A DNA stretch of 64,000 nucleotides, from assembly GCF_900090195.1 (NCBI RefSeq), contig NZ_LT607803.1:7669566-7733565 (forward strand). The letters are read 5' to 3'. The notes below the pieces were generated by a model that was not told the origin of the DNA, did not search any database, and worked only from the letters and a program-made list of their open reading frames with translations. This document shows positions 56,152-64,000 of the stretch, in pieces. Numbering within the stretch: the first letter of the stretch is position 1; every line of letters starts with the position of its first letter. The stretch comes from Variovorax sp. HW608 (lineage in GTDB: Bacteria > Pseudomonadota > Gammaproteobacteria > Burkholderiales > Burkholderiaceae_C). Both the position numbers and the translations under genes were made by a program.

Positions 56152-57152
56152 CAGATGACTTTCGCGCGCATCAGGTCGTTGATGCTGAGCACGCCGATGA
56201 GCACCCCGGATGCATCCACGACGAGCACGCTGGTGATGCGGTGCTGCTCCATCAGTTCGGCCGCTTCGGCGGCCAGCGCCTCGGCGCGCAAGGTGCGCGG
56301 CCCGACATGCATGACGTCACGCGCCGTCAGCGCGCGCAGGTCCGCGCCGGTCTCGACCTGCCGGCGCAGGTCGCCGTCGGTGAAGATGCCGATCGCGCGG
56401 CCGTCCGGGTCGACGACCGCCGTCGCACCGAGCCCCTTGGCGCTCATCTCGCGCATCAGGTCGGTGAAGCCGGCCTCCGGCGCGACGCGCGGCACGTCGT
56501 CGCCGGAGCGCATGACGTCGCTCACGTGGGTGAGCAGCTTGCGGCCCAGCGCGCCGCCGGGATGCGAGCGGGCGAAATCCTCGGTGCCGAACCCGCGCGC
56601 ATCGAGCAAGGCGACCGCCAAGGCATCGCCCAGTGCCATTTGCGCGGTGGTGCTGGCGGTCGGCGCGAGATTGAGCGGGCAGGCCTCCTTTTCGACACCG
56701 CTGTCCAGAACGATGTCGGCGTGGCGCGCGAGCGTGGAATCGACACGGCCGGTGATGGCGATCAGCGGCACGCCCTGGCGTTTGACGACGGGCAGGATGA
56801 CGGTGAGTTCCTCGACCTCGCCGCTGTTGGAAATGGCGAGCACGAGGTCGACGGCCTTGATCATCCCGAGGTCGCCGTGGCTGGCTTCCGCCGGATGCAC
56901 GAACATCGCCGGCGTGCCGGTCGAGGCGAGGGTGGCCGCGATCTTGCGACCCACGTGGCCGCTCTTGCCCATGCCCATGACGACGACGCGTCCGCGCACG
57001 TCCAGGATCTTGCGCACGGCATCGACGAAGCTCGGTCCGACGCGGTCCTTCAGGCCGAGCACGGCCGCTGCTTCGATGTCGAAGGTGGTGCGCGCGCGCG
57101 CAAGCATGGCTTCGGGTGCGGCCGTGGGGGGCAGATCGGGGCGAGAGCTCAT
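56151..57152 (-). CDS. kdsD: KdsD, D-arabinose 5-phosphate isomerase
   Basis: 333 residues. Converts ribulose 5-phosphate to arabinose 5-phosphate, the precursor of Kdo. An SIS domain (VVVMGMGKSGHVGRKIAATL, VLAISNSGEVEEL, HPGGALGRKLL) is followed by two CBS domains in the last 130 residues (DLMREMSAKGLGATAVVD, LMEQHRITSVLVVD). First gene of the kdsD-kdsC-lptC operon. Confidence 0.95.
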   Translation of the reverse strand: MSSRPDLPPTAAPEAMLARARTTFDIEAAAVLGLKDRVGPSFVDAVRKILDVRGRVVVMGMGKSGHVGRKIAATLASTGTPAMFVHPAEASHGDLGMIKAVDLVLAISNSGEVEELTVILPVVKRQGVPLIAITGRVDSTLARHADIVLDSGVEKEACPLNLAPTASTTAQMALGDALAVALLDARGFGTEDFARSHPGGALGRKLLTHVSDVMRSGDDVPRVAPEAGFTDLMREMSAKGLGATAVVDPDGRAIGIFTDGDLRRQVETGADLRALTARDVMHVGPRTLRAEALAAEAAELMEQHRITSVLVVDASGVLIGVLSINDLMRAKVI

Positions 57153-57250
57153 CGCGGAATTTTATCGGGCAGGGCAAGAGCGGCAGAAATAAGGGGAACA
57201 GGGTGAAACGGCGGGCGCGGGAAGCGGGCCACATTCAGTAGCATCGGCTC

Positions 57251-59236
57251 ATGACCTCGTTCGACCTCACGCTGATGTACCTGCTTGCGGCGGTGATCGG
57301 CGTGGTCGCCTGCCGGTCCCTCAAGCTGCCGCCGATGCTGGGCTATCTGGCGGCCGGCGTGCTGATCGGGCCGCACGCCTTCGCGCTGGCGCAGAACTCC
57401 GAAGGCATCCAGCACCTGGGCGAGTTCGGCGTGGTCTTCCTGATGTTCGTGATCGGCCTCGAATTCAGCCTGCCCAAGCTGCGGGCGATGCGCAAGCACG
57501 TGTTCGGCCTCGGCTTGCTGCAGGTCGTGCTGACGGTCGCGATCGCTACCGCCGGCGCGCTGCTGGTGTCTTCCGTGCTGCCCGCCGCCCGGCAGTTGAA
57601 CTGGCAGACAGCACTGGTGCTGTCCGGCGCGCTCGCGATGAGCAGCACCGCGATCGTCGTGAAGCTGATGGCCGAGCGCCTCGAGCTCGACAGCGAGCAC
57701 GGCAAGCGCGTCGTGGGGGTGCTGCTGTTCCAGGATCTCGCGGTGGTGCCGCTGCTGGTGATCATCCCGGCCCTGGGCGCGCCGCCCGAAGCGCTTCTGA
57801 AGGCGCTCGCGCTCGCCGTCGTCAAGGCGGGCTTTCTGATCGCCGTGCTGCTCTACGGCGGCCCGCGCATCATGCGCTGGTGGCTGACGCTCGTCGCGCG
57901 GCGGCGCAGCGACGAGCTGTTCATGCTCAACCTGCTCCTGGTGACCCTGGGCCTGGCCTGGCTGACGGAACTGGCCGGCCTGAGCCTCGCGCTCGGCGCC
58001 TTCGTCGCCGGCATGCTGGTGTCCGAGACCGAGTTCAAGCACCAGGTGGAAACGGACATCCGCCCGTTCCACGACGTGCTGCTGGGGCTGTTCTTCATCA
58101 CGATCGGCATGTCGCTCGACTGGCACGTCGTCGTGCAGCACTGGGCGCTGGTGCTGGTGCTGCTGGTGCTGCCGCTGGCGTTCAAGCTGACCCTCGTCAC
58201 CGCGCTGGCACGCCTCCTGGGCGCGACGGCAGGTGTGTCGCTGCGCACCGGGCTGTACCTCGCGCAGGCCGGTGAATTCGGCTTCGTGCTGCTCACACTG
58301 GCACAGGGAAAGAGCCTCTTGCCCGAATGGCTGGTGAACCCGGTGCTCGCGTCGATGGTGCTGTCGATGCTGTCGACGCCGTTCATCATCATGTACAGCA
58401 ATCGCATCGTCCGCAGGCTGGTGGCGAGCGACTGGCTGCAGCAGTCGCTGCAGATGACCACGATCGCCCGCAAGACGATCAACACCGCCCAGCACGTGAT
58501 CATCTGCGGCTACGGGCGCTGCGGGCAGAACCTGGCGCGCGTCCTGGAGCGCGAGGGGATCCCGTACCTGGCGCTCGATCTCGATCCCGATCGCGTCCGG
58601 CAGGCCGCTGCCGCCGGCGATTCGGTCGTCTTCGGCGACGCGTCGCGGCTGCAGGCGCTGATGGCCGCGGGCCTGGCGCGGGCGAGCGCCCTGGTCGTCA
58701 CCTACCACGACGTGGCGGGCGCGCTGAAGGTGCTCGCGAATGCACGCGCGCATGCGCCGCAGGTGCCGGTGATCGTCCGGACCCAGGACGACCGCGATCT
58801 CGAAAAGCTGCAGACGGCAGGCGCCACCGAAGTGGTGCCGGAAGCGATCGAAGGCTCGCTCATGCTCGCGAGCCACGCGCTGGCGCTGGTCGGCGTGCCG
58901 ATGCGGCGCGTGATCCGTGTGGTGCAGGACCAGCGCGACGCGCGCTACAACCTGCTTCGCGGCTACTTCCACGGCGCCGACGACGACAACGCCGACGAAC
59001 TGGATCACGAGCGGCTCAACACCTTCACGCTCTCGGCCGGCGCCCGCGCGATCGGCCAGCCGCTGGCGCGACTGGCGCTCGAAGCCCTGGGTGTGCGCGT
59101 CGCCAGCCTGCGCCGCCGCGACGGCAAGACCGCCGACGCGACGGACGACGCGGTGCTCGCGGACGGCGACACGCTGGTGCTGTCCGGCAAGCCCGGCGCG
59201 CTGGCCATGGCCATCGACAAGCTGCAGAAGGGTTGA
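57251..59236 (+). CDS. CPA2-family monovalent cation:proton antiporter (KefB/YbaL-like)
   Basis: 661 residues. About 12 to 13 membrane helices (1-380) of the Na+/H+ exchanger fold, including GYLAAGVLIGPHAFAL and FLMFVIGLEFSLPKL, then a TrkA-N NAD-binding domain (VIICGYGRCGQNLARVLEREG) and a TrkA-C domain at the end. Likely potassium or sodium efflux in exchange for protons, gated by nucleotide. Divergent from kdsD. Confidence 0.93.
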   Translation: MTSFDLTLMYLLAAVIGVVACRSLKLPPMLGYLAAGVLIGPHAFALAQNSEGIQHLGEFGVVFLMFVIGLEFSLPKLRAMRKHVFGLGLLQVVLTVAIATAGALLVSSVLPAARQLNWQTALVLSGALAMSSTAIVVKLMAERLELDSEHGKRVVGVLLFQDLAVVPLLVIIPALGAPPEALLKALALAVVKAGFLIAVLLYGGPRIMRWWLTLVARRRSDELFMLNLLLVTLGLAWLTELAGLSLALGAFVAGMLVSETEFKHQVETDIRPFHDVLLGLFFITIGMSLDWHVVVQHWALVLVLLVLPLAFKLTLVTALARLLGATAGVSLRTGLYLAQAGEFGFVLLTLAQGKSLLPEWLVNPVLASMVLSMLSTPFIIMYSNRIVRRLVASDWLQQSLQMTTIARKTINTAQHVIICGYGRCGQNLARVLEREGIPYLALDLDPDRVRQAAAAGDSVVFGDASRLQALMAAGLARASALVVTYHDVAGALKVLANARAHAPQVPVIVRTQDDRDLEKLQTAGATEVVPEAIEGSLMLASHALALVGVPMRRVIRVVQDQRDARYNLLRGYFHGADDDNADELDHERLNTFTLSAGARAIGQPLARLALEALGVRVASLRRRDGKTADATDDAVLADGDTLVLSGKPGALAMAIDKLQKG

Positions 59237-59291
59237 TGCCGTCCCGGTTCGACGCGCGGCGCGCTGCGCATGTCGAACCGGCATGCGGAAC

Positions 59292-59759
59292 TCAGGTCAC
59301 GGCCACCCGCTTGGGCTTGTTGACCATCCGCTTGGCGATGACGGCGCCCAGGCTCATCGTCAGTTCCAGCGCCAGCGAGGGTTGCCGGTTGGACATCTCG
59401 CTAAAGCGCAGCGCGGTCAGGCGCCAGACGCGGGCCGCGCCGGTCGCGACCACGTTGGCCGAGCGCGGCAGCCGCGAGAAGAACGCCCCTTCGCCCACCA
59501 CGGAACCCGGGTTGAGGATAGCGAGTCGCATCTGGCCCTTGTCGCCGATCACGTGGACGCTGAGCGCGCCGCTCTCGATGAAGAAGAGGGTGCGGTCATG
59601 GGCGCCCTGGTCGATCAGGACGTGGCCGGCGGCAAGGTCGAAAGGCTGCAGGTAGCTGCCGAGCGTCTCCCACTGTTGCGCGTTGAACGCGGGCGCGAAG
59701 GCGTCGTAGCTGGTGTTCTGGGCGACGGCCCGGCATAAATCCTGAATGCTGGAAGACAT
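59292..59759 (-). CDS. Cyclic nucleotide-binding domain protein
   Basis: 155 residues, a single cNMP-binding domain: FDLAAGHVLIDQGAHDRTLFFIESGALSV, then LAILNPGSVVGEGAFF and RSANVVATG, the phosphate-binding cassette region. No helix-turn-helix follows, so it is not a full CRP-type regulator. ATG at 59759 preferred over the upstream codon at 59819. Target unknown. Confidence 0.87.
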   Translation of the reverse strand: MSSSIQDLCRAVAQNTSYDAFAPAFNAQQWETLGSYLQPFDLAAGHVLIDQGAHDRTLFFIESGALSVHVIGDKGQMRLAILNPGSVVGEGAFFSRLPRSANVVATGAARVWRLTALRFSEMSNRQPSLALELTMSLGAVIAKRMVNKPKRVAVT

Positions 59760-59844
59760 CGTGATAAGGCCCTGCTGGTCGAGCGCAGTATCCGCGAAAG
59801 CGGGAATGTAAGGTGACAAATGTCACAAAGATTCACACTCTCGG

Positions 59845-61251
59845 TTACTTCCCGATGCAAAAACGGGAAAAGATCACGCCGAGCAGGTCGTCTGCACCAA
59901 ATTCGCCCGTGATTTCGTTCAGGGCGTTCTGCGCCAGCCGCAACTCTTCCGCCAGCAGGTCCAGCGACTGTGCACGCGCCGCCAGATGCAGGGCGGCGAT
60001 GTCGATGTGCTGCTCGACACGCTTGAGGGCCTGGACGTGGCGCGCCCGCGCCAGATAGACACCCTCGGGCACTGCCTGCCATCCCGCCACCTCGAGCAAA
60101 CGGGTGCGCAGCGCCTCGATGCCGAACCCGGTCTTCGCCGAGAGGCTCACGCCGGTCGCAGCGGCCGCGGAGGGCACGGCGTCCTGCTTGCTCCAGACGT
60201 CGATCACCGGCACGCCGACGGGCAGACGATCCGCCAGGTCGCTCGCGATCTCTGCGTCGGCCCTCGCATACTCGGGCAACGCGGTCCGTGTCAGGTCGTG
60301 GAGGAAAAGCACCGCGTCGGCGCCCTCGATCTGGCCCCAGGCGCGTGCGATGCCGATCTGCTCGACCTCGTCGATGCTCTTGCGCAGCCCGGCCGTATCG
60401 ACCACGTGCAGCGGCACGCCGTGGATCTGGATGGTTTCCGAAACCACGTCGCGCGTGGTCCCGGGCACCGAACTCACGATCGCCAGTTCAGCGCCCGCCA
60501 GCGCGTTGAGCAAGGAACTCTTGCCGGCGTTGGGCTGGCCGGCGATCACCACCCGGATCCCTTCGCGCAGCAACGCGCCCTGGCGGGCGCGGCTTTGCAC
60601 GACGGCCAGTTGCGACTTCAGCGATGCGAGCTGGCCGATGGCATCGGCCTCCTGGAGAAAGTCGATTTCCTCGTCGGGAAAGTCGAGCGTGGCCTCGACC
60701 AGCATCCGCAAGCGGATCAGCGCGTCGAGCAGTTCGTGGATTTCTTGCGAGAACGCGCCGGAAAGCGACCGGCCGGCGCTGCGCGCGGCGGCTTCCGTGC
60801 TGGCGTCGATCAGGTCGGCGATCGCCTCCGCCTGGGCGAGGTCGATCTTGCCGTTCAGGAAGGCGCGCTGGCTGAACTCGCCGGGCTCGGCCACCCGCAA
60901 GCCGGGGAGGCGCGCCCGGCCGCTGGCGACATCGAACTCGGCCGCCGCTTCGAGGCAGCGCGCCAGCAGCAGTTGCAGCACCACCGGGCCACCGTGCGCC
61001 TGCAGCTCGAGCACGTCCTCGCCGGTGAACGAATGGGGCGCGGGAAAGTGGATCGCCAGCCCGTGATCGATTGGCAGGCCCTGCGCGTCGCGGAAGGGCA
61101 GGTAGGTCGCCTCGCGCGCCTTCAATGGCCGCCCGCAAAGGGCCGTGATGAGCGGCGCCATCCGCGCGCCGGAAATCCGCAGGATACCGACCGCGCCACG
61201 GCCCGGGGCGGTGGCGATGGCAACGATCGGATCGGCGGTGCGCGCAAGCAT
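59845..61251 (-). CDS. mnmE: MnmE, tRNA modification GTPase
   Basis: 468 residues. With MnmG it makes 5-carboxymethylaminomethyl uridine at the tRNA wobble base. N-terminal folate-binding domain ([23 protein letters not shown] without the Met start), G1 [13 protein letters not shown]3 DTAGLR, and the invariant C-terminal FCIGK. Located in the origin-proximal rpmH-yidC-mnmE block as usual. Confidence 0.97.
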   Translation of the reverse strand: MLARTADPIVAIATAPGRGAVGILRISGARMAPLITALCGRPLKAREATYLPFRDAQGLPIDHGLAIHFPAPHSFTGEDVLELQAHGGPVVLQLLLARCLEAAAEFDVASGRARLPGLRVAEPGEFSQRAFLNGKIDLAQAEAIADLIDASTEAAARSAGRSLSGAFSQEIHELLDALIRLRMLVEATLDFPDEEIDFLQEADAIGQLASLKSQLAVVQSRARQGALLREGIRVVIAGQPNAGKSSLLNALAGAELAIVSSVPGTTRDVVSETIQIHGVPLHVVDTAGLRKSIDEVEQIGIARAWGQIEGADAVLFLHDLTRTALPEYARADAEIASDLADRLPVGVPVIDVWSKQDAVPSAAAATGVSLSAKTGFGIEALRTRLLEVAGWQAVPEGVYLARARHVQALKRVEQHIDIAALHLAARAQSLDLLAEELRLAQNALNEITGEFGADDLLGVIFSRFCIGK

Positions 61252-61281
61252 GTCGGTGATTCTTCCAGCAAGTCCAGCAAG

Positions 61282-61306
61282 AAGGGCCGCTTGCGCGGCC
61301 CTTTTT
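61282..61306. terminator. Hairpin between yidC and mnmE
   Basis: GGGCCGC/GCGGCCC stem with TTGC loop and TTTTT on the plus-strand side; on the minus strand, in the direction of yidC, only a short T stretch follows. Confidence 0.7.
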
Positions 61307-61327
61307 CCGGACGGAGTGCGGCTGCGG

Positions 61328-63088
61328 CTACTTCGACGGCTTGTTGCCGAGCACGCCGAGGCGCTTGTTGATGAACCACTGCTGCGCGATCGACAGCACG
61401 TTGTTCGTGATCCAGTACAGCACCAGGCCGGCCGGGAAGAAGATGAACATCACGCTGAACGCCAGCGGCATGATCCACATCAGCTTGGCCTGCATCGGGT
61501 CCGGCGGCGTCGGATTGAGCCAGGTCTGGAACAGCGAGGTCGCGGTCATCACCGCCGGCAGGATGAACCACGGGTCCGGCGCGGAGAGATCCCTGATCCA
61601 CAGGATCCACGGCGCATGGCGCATTTCGACCGACGACAGCAGCACCCAGTACAGGGCGATGAACACCGGGATCTGGATCAGGATCGGGAAGCAGCCGCCC
61701 ATCGGGTTGACCTTTTCCTCGCGGTAGATGCGCATCATCTCCTGCTGCATCTCCTGCGGCTTGTCCTTCAGCCGCTCGCGCATTTCCATGATCCGCGGGT
61801 TGATGGCCTTCATCTTGGCCATGCTGCCGTAGGCCTTCGCGTTGAGCCAGAAGAACGCGGCCTTCAGCAGAAACACCAGCGCGACGATCGACCAGCCCCA
61901 GTTGCCGAGGATGCCGTACAGCTGGTTGAGCAGCCAGTAGAGCGGCTTGGAGATGATCGCGAAGATCCCGTAGTCCTTGACCAGTTCGAGGCCCGGGGCG
62001 AGCGCTTCGAGCTTCTTTTCTTCCTCGGGACCGGCGAACAGGTTGGATTCGATCAACTGGGTCGCGCCCGGCGCGAGCTTGGGCACGTCGAGCACCATCG
62101 CGACCGAGAACAGGTTGTTGCCCAGATCCGCGACGCGGAACTCGCGCTTGAGCGCGTCGCTGCCCGGCACGTTGAGCAGCCAGGCCGAGACGAAGTAGTG
62201 CTGCACCATCGCGACCCATCCGTTGGTGGCGGGCGCGGGGAGCTCGACCTTGTTCTTGGTGATGTCCGTGAAGTTGATCTTCTGGAACTTCTTCTGCTCC
62301 GTGAAGATGGCCGGACCGGTGAAGGTGTTGGTGCCGAACATCGTGCTCGACGCGACCGTGCCGTGGCGAACGAACTGCAGGTAGAGCTGCGCGTCGACCG
62401 GCTGGTTGCTCACGTTGACGATCTCGTGCTTGACGTGGATCGAATAGTCGCCGCGCTGGAACACGTAGGTCTTGACGTACTTCAGGCCGCCGACGGGCTG
62501 GGATTCGAACGCGACTTCGAGCGTCTTCTGGCCTTCAGCGAGCTCGCGCGCGCCGCTGCGCGGCGTCATCAGCGTCAGGTGGTTGGGGAAGCGCTCGCCG
62601 GTCTGCACCTGGTTGAGCAGGCCCGTCTGTGCGACGTAGCGCGTGGCGGGCGAACCGTTCTCCATGAGCGTGACCGGGTGCGATTCGTTCTCGGCGACCG
62701 GCATGCCCACGAGGCGGCGGAACCATTCCACCAGGCCGTGGTTGTTCGTCTGGTCGACGAAGTTGAGCAGCTGCAGCTCGGAAAGCGTGCCGCCTTCGCC
62801 GTCGATGGTGGCCTTGAAGACGTCCGTCGTCACCGTGACGCGCTCGCCGATGGCGGGCGCGGCGCCTTGCTGCGGCAGCGAAGCGGTCGCCGCGGGAGCG
62901 CTCGCGGCCGGCACCCCGCTGGACGGCGCGGCCGGCGTGGCAGGCGTGTTGGCGCGATCGGTCGCCGCGGTCTTGGCCGAAGGAAGGAAGGTCGGCCGGT
63001 GACCGTTGTAGACCTGCCATTGGTCCCACAGCAGCACCAGCGAGAAGCCAAAGATCACCCACAGAATGGTGCGGCGGATATCGTTCAT
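61328..63088 (-). CDS. yidC: YidC, membrane protein insertase
   Basis: 586 residues. First helix [20 protein letters not shown], a large periplasmic beta-sandwich (about 90-360), then the five-helix insertase core with [21 protein letters not shown] and the conserved cytoplasmic hairpin [22 protein letters not shown]-terminus [14 protein letters not shown]. The ATG at 63088 overlaps the yidD stop by four bases. Confidence 0.97.
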   Translation of the reverse strand: MNDIRRTILWVIFGFSLVLLWDQWQVYNGHRPTFLPSAKTAATDRANTPATPAAPSSGVPAASAPAATASLPQQGAAPAIGERVTVTTDVFKATIDGEGGTLSELQLLNFVDQTNNHGLVEWFRRLVGMPVAENESHPVTLMENGSPATRYVAQTGLLNQVQTGERFPNHLTLMTPRSGARELAEGQKTLEVAFESQPVGGLKYVKTYVFQRGDYSIHVKHEIVNVSNQPVDAQLYLQFVRHGTVASSTMFGTNTFTGPAIFTEQKKFQKINFTDITKNKVELPAPATNGWVAMVQHYFVSAWLLNVPGSDALKREFRVADLGNNLFSVAMVLDVPKLAPGATQLIESNLFAGPEEEKKLEALAPGLELVKDYGIFAIISKPLYWLLNQLYGILGNWGWSIVALVFLLKAAFFWLNAKAYGSMAKMKAINPRIMEMRERLKDKPQEMQQEMMRIYREEKVNPMGGCFPILIQIPVFIALYWVLLSSVEMRHAPWILWIRDLSAPDPWFILPAVMTATSLFQTWLNPTPPDPMQAKLMWIMPLAFSVMFIFFPAGLVLYWITNNVLSIAQQWFINKRLGVLGNKPSK

Positions 63089-63372
63089 GAAGAAGACTTC
63101 TTGTCGTCGGAAGTAAGGAAGGCGAACAGCCCCGGTCGCGATGCGGGGCGCTGTGCCTTGGGGGGAACCGGATCGTGGCCGCCCTGGCACCAGGGTTGGC
63201 AACGGCAGATCCGGCGCAGTGTGAGGTAGCTGCCGACCAGCGCGCCGTGCTGCTCGAGCGCGCCGATGGCGTAGACGGAACAGGTCGGCTCGAAACGGCA
63301 AGCCTGGCCGAGCCAGGGGCTCAGCAGCAGGCGGTAGGCCTTCACGAGGCCGATGAGGAGGCGCCGCATCAT
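63085..63372 (-). CDS. yidD: YidD, membrane protein insertion efficiency factor
   Basis: 95 residues, single family domain: LIGLVKAYRLLLSPWLGQACRFEPTCS (with the signature RFEPTCSVYAIGAL) and RICRCQPWCQGGHDPVP. Overlaps rnpA and yidC by four bases on each side. Confidence 0.97.
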   Translation of the reverse strand: MMRRLLIGLVKAYRLLLSPWLGQACRFEPTCSVYAIGALEQHGALVGSYLTLRRICRCQPWCQGGHDPVPPKAQRPASRPGLFAFLTSDDKKSSS

Positions 63373-63755
63373 GCGCGCGCCGCAGCGGCCCGCTCCAGCA
63401 GCAGCTGGAGTTCGGCCCGTACCGCGGCCTTGAGCTTGTCGGAGACCGCGCTCACGAATTGCTTGCGATCGAAGCCGGCGCGCAGGCGCACCACGTGCGC
63501 CGCATGCGCGAGCGAGGCTTCGGACGCGGCGGTCACGTTGTAGATCTGGCGTTTGATCGCATTGCGGGTGACCGCGCGGCGTGCCCAGCGCTTGGGCACC
63601 ATGGCGCCCACCCAGACGTCCTGCGCCCCGAAAAGCGAGGCCGCGCCGGACGGAGCGTCAAGCGGGCAGCGGTGCAGTGCAAAGTGGGCAGTGCGCGCCA
63701 CGGTGGCACCTGCGAGTACGGCCTGGAATTGCGCGCGGGTCTTGAGCCGCTGCAT
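63369..63755 (-). CDS. rnpA: RnpA, ribonuclease P protein component
   Basis: 128 residues. Protein cofactor of RNase P for tRNA 5' maturation. MQRLKTRAQFQAVLAG at the start and the RNA-binding RNR-type helix WARRAVTRNAIKRQIYNV. ATG at 63755 fits the family; the frame upstream is open but low complexity. Lies downstream of rpmH. Confidence 0.94.
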   Translation of the reverse strand: MQRLKTRAQFQAVLAGATVARTAHFALHRCPLDAPSGAASLFGAQDVWVGAMVPKRWARRAVTRNAIKRQIYNVTAASEASLAHAAHVVRLRAGFDRKQFVSAVSDKLKAAVRAELQLLLERAAAARA

Positions 63756-63831
63756 GGTAGCGAACCGCGGGGCGCCGTCGGTTCGTACGGGCGCGGGCGG
63801 TACGACTGGCAACGGCGCCGGGGCGGTGCCG

Positions 63832-63966
63832 TTAGACGGAGAGGCGCTTGCGGCCCTTGGCGCGGCGCGCGTTGATGACGGCGCGACCACCGCGGGTCTT
63901 CATGCGGACCAGAAAACCGTGGGTACGGGCGCGGCGGGTCTTGGATGCTTGATAAGTGCGTTTCAT
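63832..63966 (-). CDS. rpmH: Ribosomal protein bL34
   Basis: 44 residues, highly basic: begins [18 protein letters not shown] and ends [11 protein letters not shown], the full consensus of bL34. Overlooked easily because of its size. It marks the vicinity of dnaA and the replication origin, expected just to the right of this window. Confidence 0.97.
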   Translation of the reverse strand: MKRTYQASKTRRARTHGFLVRMKTRGGRAVINARRAKGRKRLSV

Positions 63967-64000
63967 GATGATTTTCCTGGTGTGACCGGGGGATCCTTTC

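Noticed and set aside
63756..63890. Longer RnpA starting upstream toward rpmH
   Set aside because: Added residues are Ala/Pro low complexity and absent from the family; MQRLKTRAQF is the normal start.

Overview
The window reads as a high-GC betaproteobacterial chromosome, most likely family Comamonadaceae (Variovorax/Ramlibacter type). This rests on the GC-rich codon use, the gene sets (metX-metW, lptD-surA-rsmA, malic enzyme-PTA fusion, bactofilin, YigZ) and a short intergenic repeat of the sort seen in that family. I ran no database search, so the genus is a judgement. The right end (rpmH-rnpA-yidD-yidC ... mnmE, all on the minus strand) is the classic block beside dnaA/oriC, so the origin probably lies just beyond base 64000.

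Layout. 1-3657: 3'-truncated Lhr-family helicase. 3810-5612: flavin monooxygenase with an NTF2-like front domain. 5620-15266 (minus): an aerobic carbon monoxide oxidation locus, transcribed rcoM, then coxM-coxS-coxL-coxG-coxD-coxE-coxF, a MobA-like nucleotidyltransferase and a small FHA protein. CoxL carries the form I active-site loop AYRCSFR, so this should be a genuine CO dehydrogenase. RcoM has the CO-sensing heme ligands, and three phased direct repeats lie between rcoM and coxM where its operator should be. 15401-18936: a TetR regulator and two small enzymes on the other strand, separated by a group II intron that landed on the Shine-Dalgarno of the first of them. 19002-23392: gap, tkt, then speD-murU. 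23454-27040: an unknown lipoprotein and Xaa-Pro aminopeptidase. 27044-33002 (minus): SPFH-SHOCT protein, double zinc-ribbon DUF4178 protein, DUF350 membrane protein, membrane-embedded spermidine synthase homologue and an exported flavin amine oxidase homologue. I consider this tightly coupled set the best candidate for a poorly described system.

33167-35506: maeB. 35686-36578: exported guanyl-specific RNase with its barstar. 36907-41554 (minus): lptD-surA-rsmA, with rsmA frameshifted. 41656-46654: amgK, rsmE, an exported M20 peptidase, a YidB/DUF937 protein and an MFS transporter. 46656-52974: alpha/beta hydrolase, M20 dipeptidase, DUF72 protein, bactofilin, YigZ, and metX-metW behind a SAM-II riboswitch and terminator. 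53592-54098: RRM RNA-binding protein whose Shine-Dalgarno is locked in a hairpin. 54184-57152 (minus): kdsD-kdsC-lptC followed by an SDR gene. 57251-59236: CPA2 antiporter. 59292-63966: cyclic-nucleotide-binding protein, mnmE, yidC, yidD, rnpA, rpmH.

How the parts fit. The CO locus supplies electrons from trace CO; the MobA-like, XdhC-like, MoxR and VWA proteins are its cofactor and maturation factors. lptD, lptC, kdsC and kdsD serve lipopolysaccharide synthesis and transport. amgK and murU are the two halves of the anabolic peptidoglycan-recycling route, 18 kb apart. speD and the membrane aminopropyltransferase may together make a polyamine used by the SPFH/DUF350 membrane system. No tRNA, rRNA, CRISPR array or prophage was found.
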